A DNA stretch of 64,000 nt from Paralvinella palmiformis (Eukaryota; Annelida; Polychaeta; Terebellida; Alvinellidae): NCBI GenBank assembly GCA_025642065.1, contig JAODUP010000655.1, forward strand, positions 1-64,000. The letters are read 5' to 3'. The position numbers and the translations under genes are program-made. Of this stretch, positions 47,016-61,300 are shown piece by piece; the first letter of the stretch is position 1; every line of letters begins with the position of its first letter. The notes under the pieces are model-generated. The model made no database searches. It was not told the origin of the DNA and worked only from the letters and a program-made list of their open reading frames with translations.

Positions 47016-49647
47016 AAAGTTATTTGTGTACTATGACCAATATAGATATCATTTTACAGAGATGGATACCATTTATATAGTCATTTTATCTATCATTTGT
47101 ATACAATTATTCTGGCATTAATATTTCACTGAATTCAAATGTTAATGGTGTTCGTTACTTGTGTGATGCCGACAGTTTGATTGAGGTCAGGTGTGTTACG
47201 CATAATCCAGAAAGTCTCGTTACCAGTTTATTGACAGCTATATACCACAGTACATAATCCTACACAAATTCATACAAAAAGTGAATAAATTGAAAGGCTG
47301 ACTAGATCTTTTTAACACTGTCTCCCCCTATTTCCTTTGCATCCCCAGTAACAATATTATTCGTTACCATAGGAAGGGCATAACACGGAACATAAAAGCA
47401 CACTCATGCCTCTTGTTTGAATGCCATAACTAGGATACAGAAGGACTAGCATGGAGTGTTGAAGCTCCAGTGAGCTTTGTTTTACAGCAAGAAGATTTTT
47501 ATTTATCAGGTTGCTCAAAAGATATATTTTGGCAGTCAAAGAAAAAGAAAACACACCTTGTATAGCAGCAAATTGTGACATGTCCACAAACTAAGAGCAG
47601 TAACTAGCTATACAAGATTTCAGTGCAATACAATAATACTTAACAAAATAATGTTCAAAGCTTTACAGTGAATGGTGGAGACAAATTGTGTACCTGCTGT
47701 GAAAAAGACAGCAGCTGAGATCAGTTGATAACACAAAGTGATTTCAATGCTTCTTACGACACATTACGTCTATCGATCCAGTGTAAACCATTTACAAAAT
47801 GACACAGTAACAGTGTCGTTGTCTCAACCATTCAGTTGTGTTCCAGCATAGCTGAAATTTCAACAATTATGATAAGGCCCGTATTACATAGGTTGGGTTA
47901 CTGAAACATTTCACGTGGCCCTCCTGTACTGTTAGAATATTATGCAAAGTGACAGTGAGAAATGTGAAAATGTATTGGTTGCTTTACACAAAGAACTATT
48001 TAGCAAATTAAACAGTTAGATGTAATCAATCATACATTTGCAACAATAGGCTAACAATAATGGAGTGAAATGCGTAATTTCATGCCAGATGTGCACACTG
48101 ATGAATGAAGCAGTCAAAAGTGATCAAAACATCAACTTTCTATTCTCTAAAGTGAAAAACATCATTATTATATAGACCTGCAGCTGTGTTTACCACTACC
48201 TGCTAAAATGAGGCAGTCCACCAGTGAGGTTGAACATTAGTTGATAAAAGATATACTCAACAGAAATACAGTAATTATGAGTGACTTTCTGGTGCATCAT
48301 GAGAAAATCAACCAGTGAACCAAAACAAGATGCAATACTCTCAGACCCTACCATTATGAAAATTTACAACTTAATAGGAATGTGAATTCCCTTATGATGC
48401 ACTGAGACAAAAACAGGCTAGAACCATTACCTACCTAAAAGAACTGATCAATTCTCACTGACCATTCTGTCATATTACAGATGCTGCAATCAATAAATAC
48501 AAAACATAGTTTAAATGATATCTCTCCAGTCCAGTATCTCCTCAGTTAATCTGACTCTTTGAGTATCGTCAAGTAAACTCTTATTTATAACATTTGTACC
48601 TAACTGGTGAAACAGCCAATGTGAATCTGATGGGAACACTAAACAACAACAACAAACCAATCACTTACTATGCAGTAAACAAAACATGTCTATTCTAAGA
48701 AATGTTAAAAATGGTTCAAAAAATATGCTTGTGATAATAGATCTCTCAACAGCAACAAGGTCAATACAAACACAAATGCAGAAGTTGTTAAATAATTTCA
48801 TTAACCTCAAAAATATGCAAACATTCACATTCAGCTTAGTAGCAGCGAAGATCTTTATTTATCGACAGGCATTGCTTAGTGGACAAATCTAGCAATCTGT
48901 GTGAACACATATATCACATACCAACTTAGCAGCACCTTGATAACTGAAAAGCATGATTTATATACATTGTTTATTTACACCAACGTGGAAGACCATCCAT
49001 AGATCTTATCTGCTGCACACACACACACATAGACGACACATGCTTGCATCCTTGCAGCGATATTGGAATATCTGAAAGACGTTTAACAGTAAGCTGGCAA
49101 GAGGAATTTACTATTGGAACAGAGTTAAATGACCTCCGAAGACACAGTAAGATATGTCATAATCGCCGTTTTACTCCATTTCAGGCTGGGAAAGACAGAT
49201 ATTTAAATTACACTATACCACTTAATTAAGGTTTCCAGCTAGAGATATACTGCATAAAACAAACTGCTATCTATTCACAAATAAATTGGCTTAAGAAATA
49301 GAATAACTACTTTTCTATTCGGTTCCCTTTTAATTGACCCTTTGCAGATCTAGCTGTTGATTGGCTGCTGTCAGAGTAGTAACTGTTAACTGACTGCTGT
49401 CCGAGGACAAATAAATAATACAGTGAAAGTAGCTTGGCGCTGATTGGCTATTATCCATCATAATTGACAGTCTCGCTTATTGTTGCCTGGCTCCTTTTTC
49501 CACAGTAAAGTTCAGCACTGATGAGCTGCTGTCTTGTTTACTATTCTCATTGTGATCACCATCATGGCAAATGTTTATTTCAGCTGAGAGTCAGTTTTCT
49601 AACTGATCCCTGGCTGTCTGGTCATCATAATAATCACAAGTTCTGTC
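47016..49647. other. spacer between convergent ZSWIM7 and SPECC1L
   Basis: Holds the two 3' UTRs. AATAAA at 47284-47289 is a possible ZSWIM7 poly(A) signal. At 49020-49200 a stretch with GGAATATCTGAAAGACGTTT faintly resembles the SINE body. At 49340-49530, words like GATTGGCTGCTGTC recur loosely. No gene seen. Confidence 0.5.
49574..49579 (-). terminator. putative SPECC1L poly(A) signal
   Basis: AATAAA on the minus strand about 70 nt downstream of the stop codon. Confidence 0.5.
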
Positions 49648-52600
49648 TCATGACTTTTGATCAAGTTCGAAATGCTTATATATACTTGTTACATATGCCA
49701 TTACTGCCTGCCAATCAGGGCGCTCCATTGCCACCATGTCACTGATGTTCTACAAAATAAAGTTAAATTATGTGAAATAAACATTATCCAAGCTAAAAGG
49801 TTATTATTAAATTACAGTAACAATACATAAAATCTTTAAAAAAATGGCCACATTTACTATTTGCACTGATCTGTAAAATGTCACTTTACACAGCACATTC
49901 TTAGTTGTTATCCAGAAGGCACTCAATTATTTATCCAAAGTACTTTGCTTTTTCCTCACATTAAAAAAATACACATTGAACTAAAATTATAGTCAGTTCT
50001 AATTACTTTAATATACCAACCAGATGTGAAGGAATCCCTTCACTCTTTGCTGCATGGAAGGCCAGCGTGAAGTTTCTCATCTGAAAGAAAATCTTTCATT
50101 TTAAATTTGCTGAATATCAACATTATTAATTTTTATTATTTATAACTTCTATGCTAAAATACTCAAATGTGCTGTTGCAAGATTAACAGATTTACAAGAA
50201 AATTCTTAACTGACAATACATTCCCCAAATTATTCACTTATTAATGAAGGGTGCTCCCATTAGTTTGATCACTGACCATTTATTGAGGCAATGTCTATAA
50301 ACTTGCTCAGGTCATATATACACTGATATATACAGAAACATAAATATATCTTCAGCTAACAATGAAAAAATACAGCTGGCAGATTATCTAGAACATACCC
50401 GTTAAAATGTCTAGCTGTCTGAACACTAATTAGGATTTTTTAAACTGTAATGTGCCACTCAAAAATGTTTACAATGTTTTGTGGGTCACAAGCATAACAA
50501 GAAAAATACATTATTTCAACAGTCCTGAAACATTAGTATTTCTGATTCATATAGTACTGTTTTAATTGAGTCACAGATAAACAGAGTTAGAATGTTATAA
50601 TAAATATATAGAACTAAATATATCTAACAGTCCAACAAGATTTCATTGAAAATTCAATTGTGAAATCAGATGGTTAATGCAATTCAAGGGTGTGAATATA
50701 GTTGAAACAAAGTTCTGTGACAATTTGCTTTGTTTGTTGTTTAAATAATTTTGTGGCAAATAGTATCAATTCTAACCGAGTTTTGGTTATAAATGATTTT
50801 CTAATTACTGTAATTGAACTTGAACCCTAATCAGCTGCCAGATAATACAAAATACAGCCAACCAACACTAAAAATTAATGCTCAAAGGAACACTTTGCTA
50901 ACATCACACACCTTATCTACAGGGTTTAACTCTCCATATGGTATCTTGCTAGCCTTATAACTGTGTATTAGAGCACAGAAGGCCAGTCCATCATTCCAGC
51001 TGCTGCTGAAGTTGGTAATATCAATACCCTTAAAATGAAACAGACAATTATTGCGTGATCATATTTAATATAAAATCATAGCAACACATGAAGTGTAGAA
51101 ACATCATATGACATGAACTCACTGCTCAGAACAAACTCACATCTACCTTATATGAGAACTTCGACAATAATAAAGGCATGTCAATTTTAAACCCCTGGGG
51201 GACTGATCACTTACTGGATATGTAGCTAATCGGTTCTGACACCACTTAAGTAAAGCATTTCTCTTCGAACCACCCATCTGTTTGGCTAATATAGCCAAAG
51301 GATCGGTCTTCAACCCCTGTACTCCACTGTGATAGGGTGACTTGTCTAGTTTTGCATCAGCATCACTGTATAGGCAAAGATAATACAAAAGTCTTAATGG
51401 AAGATAGTAATACTGGTATATACTGTAGATGTTCTCAATATCTGGTTTAAATCTGTGGAAATAATATTGATGTTGATGGATAAGTAAAATATAATATCTG
51501 TTTAATAATGTTACAGCACTGATAAAAGAATGCATGAAAACAATTCAATTAACTTGACAGTTAACAAATTAAGTTGATTACTGCACTGAACCTGTTAATT
51601 CCTGTAAGAACACCTACAAGACATGACACAATTCCACACTTGAAATGAAACAATGTTAGAGAATGTGGACCAGACATCTTATATGGAATTATGTTCTTAC
51701 ACACACATGTGCGCGTACACACACACACACAATGTTGAATTAACAAACCTCAGACTAGTTTTCCATAAGGATGACTTGTGACTCAATATTCCAGTAAGCT
51801 TTTTCCCACTACCATCTGTCTCAACACTACCCTTAACAGAAGATAATGGTGTCTGTTTATCATCCTTCTCCTCCAGAATAATGTTTGTAATCGTGTGCCT
51901 GTGACTCAGTGGAGATCTACTTTCTGACAGTCTTGTTTCTCCTGTCCTCCGAGAGGGAATCTTGTAAGGAGAGTCCACTGGAGCACTGGTTCTTCGGTCC
52001 AGAACAATCTTGGGCGATGTTTCTGACTTCATACTGCTGATACTGATTGTGCTTTCGACCGAGTTCCTGCGTGATGATTCGTCCTGAACACTGATTGATG
52101 GCGATAGTGGAGGCGTTCCTCTGTCGTCCTTTACTTGTTTCTCAATGGCTGCTATAAGGTTCTTGACAGATGTGCTTTCTTTGCCATTACTGAAGTGAGA
52201 TTCTGTCAGCTTCTGGCCACTGCGTAGAGCAGCCAGCTCCCTGCCCATAGTGCTGATCATTTTACCACGCAACTCATTGCGTTTAAGCATGTCAGACTCA
52301 CTACGCTGATGAAGGTTCTTGTACTTCTCCAATTCCTCTTGTAAACTAGCTACTTCTTCCTGGAGATTAAAATGAAATAAGTTGGTAAGACCTGACAAAA
52401 CATTGGCACAAAAAGGACATTTAGTGTCACTTCCTTTTAGTCATCTCTTATGACAACAAGTCCCAGTGGGCCAGTTCTAAACTCTGGAGTCACTGAGGAG
52501 GCTTCTAGTGATTAAAAGACAGGACATTATGCGCACACATGATATGTGCTCAAATGAAGTATGTTTTAAAAGTCTGTATGATGAAATAATCTTATCTGAA

Positions 52601-55267
52601 ATTTTGATTTCTAATCAACCATTCTTTAGGTGTGTGTGTGTGCATGCAGATATGCACAAACACACATTTGTATTACCTGTAGGGCTTCTGTCCTACTGTG
52701 ATAGAAGTGTCGTTCCGCAATAACACGTTCCATGTCTTCTTGAGCTTCTGATTTGAAGTCGGAGGCAACTTTAACTGCTAACTGTAGGTCCAACTGAAAT
52801 TGTTGCCAATCTTCCTTCTCTTGAACAAATCTTTGTTGTTCTTCCTTGATCTGAAAATTTGTATAATAAATTCAATACAGCTCAGACCAATCAAGTTGTT
52901 TGTACTTCAAAATCATTACATACTGCTTTAAATGCTAAAGCTGAATTCCATCAAGTCTGACAGAATATATAGGCAACATGGTTGATTTGGAAATCAGAGC
53001 AAAAATCACAAATAGATTTCAAGCCACCTTTTTGATAAGTGTTCATCAAATAATAATAATAATAACAATAACAATAGTAACTGTCTATTTATCAAATACC
53101 TTTTTATCCATCTCCTGTTCTTTAGCTTTCATCAGTTTAAGCTGACTCTCCAGACTGGCTCTTTCACTCAGATAGTTCTGATTTTCTTCTAGATAACGAT
53201 CACAGTCCTGCTGAAGCTGATCAATGTGTTCCCGGAGTGTCTCCACTTCCTGCTGCAGTTCCTGTTTTTCAACATCAATGTTTTCCAGTTGATACTGTAG
53301 GTTGCTGACCTGTTAAAATAACATTAAGTTACAATATGTCAACCACTGAATGCAATCATGCAAATGCAAAATTGATGGACGGACAGACAGACAGAGAGAA
53401 GGTAGACAGACATACAGACAATGGTTTCACAATATCCAAACATTATCATTATATGTTACTGTGCCATATCATGTTCCCAACAATATATCTGGCAGATATT
53501 TATTTACCTCAGTCTTAGCATTGTTTTTACAGACGACCATTTCCTGTTCAAGACTGCTAACTAAATCTCTTAACTTGGCTACCTCATTCTTACTGACAGC
53601 TAACTCCTCTTGTGTATTAGCTAGTTTCTCTTCCAGACGCTCCTATACCATAAGAAAAAATTATTACATTACAAAGCTAACAAAAGCACATTGAGAAAAA
53701 TTGATTCTTTAAAATGAAATTATTATCTCTAATTAGTTTGCAATGCTAATATCAAGTAACAAGGCAAAAATACAAGAAAATACATGACATTCAAATCACA
53801 AATGAACTCAAAACAATAATAATAAAATCATCAATGGATCGGAAAGCCAACAACAACAACATCATACATGAACAAGATCATGGACAGGTTGCAAACTATG
53901 TCAGATTCATTATCGTGTCCACCAAAACCACATTATCAAGTATATCACAGGATTATTATACAATTAAAAGCTGTACACAACAGAACTGAACATGTCTTAA
54001 TCATATCTCAAAAAAGGCTCCTTTGGATTCATATCACAGATGTCATTTGCTTAAATAGGGTCAGTAGGTGGCAGAACATCATCATTAGAATATACTAGTT
54101 GATAAGTAACAGGAATTAACTTGGCACAACCACATATTAATCATGTATATGTGAATATATAAAATGAGTTAGCTTTGGCATATTCCTTAAACATGCATAC
54201 ATCAGTGCTACTCACTAATATAAACTATGTTTTAATTGCTTCATCGACAATATACAGGGTTGGTAAGAATGAAAGGGAGAAAGAATGTCTGTAAACAGAC
54301 ATGTAATTATGGATGAGTAAACATAAATGAGGTTGTGTACAGCTCTGTGCGCGCGCACAAATAAGTGCATGCTAATTATTGACGTGGCATGAACTTCTGT
54401 GCCACGTGATGTGGGTAGAGTCTAATTACACCAATATACAGACAGCACTCATGGCACAAATTACAATTCATTAACTTAAATATTTTATCAAGAATACCAC
54501 TCAGGATTACCTTATTGATCATAGCCCATTGCAGATCAAAAGCCGCCTTCCAGGTAAGCAGGCAAATATTTTGTTACAATTAGTCACTTGTATAATACTA
54601 ACCACTTATCATGAAACACACACTGCCTATTTATTGCATTATATTCTGTTACACATTAAATTGTGCTTAAAACCATAATGTACAATTAGATTATTAGTGT
54701 ACTTGGTTGGATTCCATAAGAGTTGCTTGCTTTACATCTGTTTAATGTAATCATTCTAATAATGGAACACAAATACAGATGATAACTTTTATAAAAGCTC
54801 TCATTTTATTGATTTTAGCACAATATTTTAACAAAATGTTTACATTCATTAATCATTTTACTCTAATATAAAATCTTGTTATGGGTCAATGAACATTCAT
54901 TCCATTCTAGTGAATGTGTCACCAAAATACACACTTGCACACAGTAAGACTAGTTGACAAAGAGGAGTGCTTGTTACCTTTTCCATCCTTGTGTTATCCA
55001 ATAAATCTTCTAGGTCTGACTTATCCGTAGCATTACGCTCTTGCTCTAATTCTGTCACTTTCTGTTTTTCGTTCTCCAAAAGTGTCCGATATCGAGTTAG
55101 TTCTATTTGTTCCTTGGCCATTTGCTCTTTCATTTCTGCCACCTGAAGTCAAATATGACATCAATGAAATTAGCATCAGCGTAACATGACCCACATTTGC
55201 AATGGAGAAACATGATTTTGCCCCTGAATGTTCTTTCTCTCTCTCACCCCCACATTGAAACACACAT

Positions 55268-55307
<40 letters not shown>

Positions 55308-56823
55308 GAGATTCCAAGGCCTTCTTGTCTGCCATCAGACTCTCTATCTTCATGGCCTGTATGTGTTCAGCATCTCTTAGTGCTGTTATAATGTCCTGAT
55401 GTTCACGCAGGTTGTTCTCAGAAAGGTGCAACTGGTTATTTAATTCCTTCTCACGTAGCAACAACTCATCCTTTTCCAGCTGTGCACTTTTGATCAGTTC
55501 AACCAATTGTTTCTCCTTTTCTGGCCAATCTGTCTGCTCAGCATCTCCAACAAGTATGATTTTCAAGTGCTCTATCTGCATGCGACAATTCTCGAGTTTT
55601 TCCGTCTGAGCACACAAAGATTCCAGAAGAACTCCTTTGTCCTCAGCAAGCTGTTCATTTTCATGTGTCAATTCATTCACAGTATCCTGGAGGTCAGCAA
55701 GTTCCAGGCGAGTGGCCTCAAGCTCCTCATTTGTGCTATAGTGGGTCTCCTCCATCTGCGAGATTCTATCCTGCAGACAAGCAACCGAGATTTCACTCGT
55801 TGCGTCACTAGATTTGTTGCTTTTCGTATCCCAATTATCAAATGACAAGCAGGATGGGTGCTCTGGAGTCAAATATGATGCCTCTCCAATTGACAAGGCA
55901 CGCTCTGAGCCTACCTGTCCATGGTTCTGGCTGAGAATATCACCTTCACTGCCATCTCTGTGTATGCTGGAAGCCCGGGTTGAGGCTGCATGAGCATCCA
56001 CACCAGTGGCACCACCTGTACGGTGACCTTCTTCCCAGCCGACTCGACTCATCAGCTGGATTTTATCAGCATCAGTCAGATGCTCCACAACCACACCAAG
56101 CTCTTGCAGTTTGTCACGAAACAATCTATTCTCATGCTTTAGTTCTCTGTTCTCCTCTTCGATCCTATTCAGTCGAAACTTGTGTTTTTCTAGGTCAGCT
56201 TTCCTGTTCTCCGAGGACTGTATCAGCTCAGAAATCTTGGCCTCAAAATTGCGGCGTTCCTTCTCAAATGTTGCCAGCAGTTCAGCATTGTGGGACATGG
56301 CATTTACAGGTGCTGAGATTCTTTGGCGAAGGTTACCCTTGTTGACATTCTGTGTGCTGGAGGCACGCTTCACAGCACTTGTCCTGGGAGTGGTCCTGTC
56401 CTTGTGTGAACTACCCGTGGACTTGGATATGTTCTGGGCACTCTGTGCACGTTTCATTGGGGTGCTAGAGTCATCTATGTTGTGCACGCTCTGCGTCTTG
56501 CGCATTGGTGTCCCTGACTTGGGCGTTTTGAAGGTCACAGGTGCCGGTGTCAGGACCCGGTCCTTGATGTTTTCCTTGTTGCCTGCCAGCGTGGCAGCGG
56601 CAGCCTTCTTGCGCAGGATGCTTGCAAGATTATCGTGACTCTTACTGAGAGTTTTTGTCAGTGCTCCCTTGTCATCCCTGGAAATCTTACGACCTTGTGA
56701 AGGAATGTTAGCTGAATCTCGGGTCTTCTCCAGGGGATGGCCAGCTGATGTTTTAGTGTTTGCAGCACAGGATTTATCAGACGTGGAGGCCGAGGTAAGC
56801 CTCATCGCTCCAGTCTTCTTCAT
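49648..56823 (-). CDS. SPECC1L: cytospin-A (SPECC1L), coiled-coil and calponin-homology protein
   Basis: Cytoskeletal scaffold linking actin and microtubules, involved in adhesion and cytokinesis. Ten coding exons (minus): 55306-56823, 54978-55142, 53508-53642, 53100-53309, 52677-52850, 51749-52359, 51215-51365, 50912-51028, 50021-50080, 49648-49749. All join in phase to 1080 residues (human about 1117). The N-terminal ~180 residues are basic, Ser/Thr-rich and disordered, with [13 protein letters not shown] repeats. Long coiled coils follow, including the family signature [16 protein letters not shown] and [19 protein letters not shown]. Next is a Ser/Pro-rich linker, then a single CH domain near the C-terminus ([53 protein letters not shown]). 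An acceptor at 56863-56864 shows the 5' UTR is spliced. The donor of the first coding exon is formed by a GT repeat. SPECC1 and SPECC1L are vertebrate duplicates, so this is equally related to both. Confidence 0.93.
55272..55305. repeat. (CA)n tract forming a splice donor
   Basis: On the minus strand the exon ends ...TCTCAG and the intron starts GTGTGTGTGT..., about 15 GT units. The donor GT is the first unit of the microsatellite. Confidence 0.85.
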
Positions 56824-59800
56824 TGTATACTGTATTACAACTCAGTGGACCAGTCAGTAAATCTGTAACAGACAGAAGATCATTGAAGACAATAGGCTAA
56901 CTTTCATAGATGACATCACAGATGTGTTACACACTTCACAAAAACTATTTCACAATTTCTCCATTAAACAGAAACTGTTTACAAACAGGTGATAATGATC
57001 AATTAGATAAATCAGGGAATACATGTTATATGATAATATTTTCACCACTTAATTGCTCTCAGGTTTTCATAATCTGTCTTTTCTACAAGAATTTAAAAAC
57101 CCCACTAACTGTGTATCTAGCAGGCTTATTCCAGATAGACAATGTACTGTAGAAAACGGAATAAGCATCAACTGGTTACATAGTATTTGTCTAATCAGTT
57201 GCTATCTGTAGCAATTTAAAAGAAATTAATAAAATAACAATTCAACAAATTACTCACAGAGCCAATTTTTCAGTCACACTGCATCAGCAAGAGAATGGAG
57301 ACTAAATTCAGTTAGTCATCATTTCAATATTTTGTAACATGACTAGACAGTGTTCTGAGCATGGCCAGCCCTGAGGCTATGTCTGGACATAAACGTTGTC
57401 CAATGAAACGTTGGTAGTCAAAATAACATATTTTCTATTGTCAATTTGAACATTTAGAGTCTGTGTTATGACACAGTGACAACATTCATGTTTAACTCTT
57501 TTATTTACACTTAATGACCTGTACAGCTTACTCCAATAAACAGATCTCCAGATATACATGCAAAGAAAAATAAATGGGAAGATGAATCCACACACACACA
57601 CACACTGCTAGTTACTGGAGAACTGCATGGAGACCACAAGCACCATACCATGTCAATATTGAACTCAGCAGGATCCAAACAATTAATAACATATAAAAAA
57701 TAAGACCAATACAAAGATAAATGGGATAAAGTTTCCTATTTCTACTGTAGCTCTACCAATATATAATGTATAACAAAAACACCAGATAACTACATATATG
57801 TGAACAATCCAAACAAAACCAGCCTAGAGCATCAGACTTTTAACATGACTCAATTCTAATCTCTCATCAACAAGAAAGAAAAAAAACCAGCCAGTGGTCA
57901 GAACTCAAGCTATTCTTCATTGATCATCAGAACAAACTCTACTAAACTGTTTAGGTTTTTGGCTACCAGCTGGCTGTATCTGCTGATATGCCTTATCCAT
58001 GAAAGCAATCTGTTTCCAGCCACCAACACTCAGAAACATAAACTTTACACATATCCATTTTCATGTCACTCTCAAGTAACAAGTGTTCCCTGAAGGTGAC
58101 TTTCTTTTCTTAATGTTTGACAACGCAGCTGTTTAGTTTACTTTCAGATAAGAAACTGTCCACTGACCGTTTTGAATCAATTTACACAACCAAAGCTTGA
58201 AAATAATAAACTGCATCACATGGAAGTCAGGAAGTTCATGATATCAATTGTATCTATATAAACCAGGGTGTGTGTGTTTTAGTAGTGTATAAAGAGATAG
58301 TAACCCATAGAATCATGAATAGAACCGCTGGATGATCCTGAGCAGCATCTTTTCATACTAAAAAATGTTGTCTTACCAACTCATGCATTGGTAACTCCAC
58401 AGTATATAGCTACTGGTACTTTTTAAACGCAGTGAGGCATCATAGGGCAGATACATGATTTTTTTAAATTACTTATGTGTAATATACAGAATTATATTTG
58501 TGAGAATCCACCCAAAATTTGACACAAATATGTTACTAAGTTATGTACATATCGCTCTACTGTTATACAAAGAGCAATCACCCTCCAAAGATTAAAAAAA
58601 AAACAGACAAGAAACTTTCCACTGGCGAAAAATATCCATATAGGGACTGCGTTCACAGAATTAGTAAAGCTAAGATGAACTGAAAATACAGTCTATATCA
58701 AAAAGCGGAGGCAAAGTTTTCCCTGTCAAACAGAAAATGGAAATACTCTCTCATATAAAATAGCATATGGAAACGCTGACCTCATAGAAAAGATAACAGA
58801 TGGAATCACTGTCCTAAAAAACGCAGAGCTGAATAATTGTCCTCATATGGAATAATAAATTGATACGCTACCCTCATATCAAACAGAAGAGGGAAAAACT
58901 ACTCACACATTAAAAAACGTAGAAATACTGCTCTCACTAAAAAATCAGCATCTAGCAGATGGAGGCACTGTTCTCATATCAAACAGCGAAGACGTACACT
59001 GATATATTATCCATAAGATCAAGTACGTAGAAACACACTACATATACAATATCAAACTGCAGATTAAAAATATCATCCGGAGATAAAATATATTGACCAA
59101 TCTTTGACAGACAGAAAGGGTCAGTCATTTTATATATATCCATTTACTAACTGAACATCAAATACCCATAAACAAATAACAGCTTGCAGCATAGCAAAGA
59201 ATTGAAAACGTTTACAGTCTACTATAGTACTAGTAAGACTTGTAACATCATGTAACATTCTTTCTGGGAACTAAGCCACTGTTGTTGGTTTTTGTTTTCC
59301 CATTAAATGAAATGTCAACCAGTTATAAAGTGAATTGTTGTGTGACAATTTCACCTTCACAACCAAAATGCATTTATTAACATTCCATATACAATATAAC
59401 ATATTATGTTACCATATCGTATTATACTATATCAAAGGTTCGTCACAAGAGGCCACCCACAATACACAGTGACACACTTATTCTGATCACATCGAGCACT
59501 CAGTAGCGGGGATGTTTTGACTTACACACGCACAATGGTGTGGAGTCAGTATTCAAAACACATATTTTATCAGGGAAACACACACACATACAATATATAT
59601 ATATATATTATAATTAAACGGATACATACGGATAACTGTACATTGACCGATATATATGAATCAATGACTGGATGCTTAAGAAGAAAACAGTTCTTAACCA
59701 CAGAATGTTTTGTACTATATGACCACATAGAAAGAAGGGGGAAAAAAACATTAAAAGACATAGTTTAATAACAACACAGTGACACAACTTGTCATACAAA

Positions 59801-61300
59801 GACATGGCTCTCCCAGCTTTGTACAGACATGACAAGGACACATTATGTGTGCATGTCAGGTGGCAAATATTGCAGAGGGTGACATGCTTATTTTGTGAAG
59901 TAAAATATTCAACTATATTGTACGCCATCAATTATCTTCCATTATGCTTATTGTCCAGCGGCAGCCAATATTTATGGTAATTTGTAGAATTAGTCCAATA
60001 CAAAGAGTTTAATGACATATCAATACAAAACATCATTTAGTATCACCTCTAGATATTATAATGGGCCAACTGCGGGTTTATGGAAAAATATGAAATCAGT
60101 GAAACGAAAGAACAAAAAGCATTTCTATTACCAATGCAAGACAACGGTAGGCTAATGTGTGTATCTAAACACGCCTCTTATGTGACTTGATAAATTAATG
60201 TTCTGTGATACTGTATTTTTTTTAGTATCAAACATCTTTGTCCAAGTTGAAAACATCCAGTAATAAATCTGTCCAACTGTTGACATATGCCAACTCAGCA
60301 ACAAAGAACCACATGCATTATATATCTGAATATCACCAAAGTTCACCAAATTCACAAACACACTGTTTTAATTATGGCCACTCGAGCCTACATACGGCAA
60401 ACAAGAGAACAAAGTAATGTGGTTATCTGACACGGCTTGGGTTTGGCATAAATGGGGGTTGGGGGGCATTCTGCACTCATACTTAGAAGTATAACTGATA
60501 AATGTTATATTTATCAATATCAAAACACTCTGTTTTCGTGATTATTATTGAAAATATATACGTACATGCGTGTATGTTTATTTATTCCATTATCGTGCTT
60601 ATGTACCAGGTGAATCTTTTCAACACTACTAGTCTCATTTTATGAGTTATGACTGTATAATGCTGAATATACTGATCCCACTCAACATATATCTATACAG
60701 ACTCACCCACCCCCACAAACACAAATAAAATATATTTCTAATGTCATCACTAGATGTTAATAATGCAACCAAAAATTACAAAAGAATGTTTCAGGTCCTA
60801 CCAGTTTTACTAACAAACATTAGCCCACAGTAATATGATAACTGCGATTGCATCGCTCTGAAGACAACTTTGCTTACTGCTACCAGTTTAACTTGGAATA
60901 AACTACATCCATGCCAGTAACCGATATAATATAAGGCATGATTAAATGAAGAACTTCTCAAAACTGCAAAGTATAATTTTAGAAAACAAAGCTAATACTT
61001 GGGGAAAAAATACAATGAAAAAATCTAGCTGTTTAAACAAATAATTGCTATCCTATAGTCACTTTCAGATTAAGGACCACCCAGATCAGAGATGACATTA
61101 CTTTTAAACTTGCATTACGAATGTACATAGCATGTCATAAAAATAGCCAAGCTTACTTTAACACAGAAGTACTTACCTTTGCAAACTAGTCAACAGGAAC
61201 CATGCCTGCTTAGAGATAGAAAAGACTACAACATATGGAACACAAATACGTAACAGAACTGATATTCCCTAAATGTATACTCCGTAAACAATTTTCAATG
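56824..61300. other. SPECC1L: upstream region / probable 5' UTR introns of SPECC1L
   Basis: The first coding exon starts with an acceptor at 56863-56864, so leader exons lie upstream. Candidate minus-strand donors are AAAG|GTAAGT (exon end at 61177) and TCT|GTGAGT (about 57254). Only the first is a strong match. The interval otherwise holds a minisatellite (58690-59065) and microsatellites. Confidence 0.35.
58690..59065. repeat. degenerate ~30-bp minisatellite
   Basis: Around a dozen diverged units with the shared outline AGATGGAAACACT-GTC-CTCATATCAAACAG. Good examples lie near 58715-58740, 58850-58890 and 58955-58985. Spacing is roughly 28-40 bp. No frame is kept open, so it is noncoding. 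Confidence 0.6.

Noticed and set aside
49020..49200. Possible sixth copy of the SINE (GGAATATCTGAAAGACGTTT)
   Set aside because: Only one body word matches; head and tail are absent, so it is kept as a remark only.
56111..56638. 175-codon plus-strand frame
   Set aside because: Antisense shadow of the first coding exon of cytospin-A.
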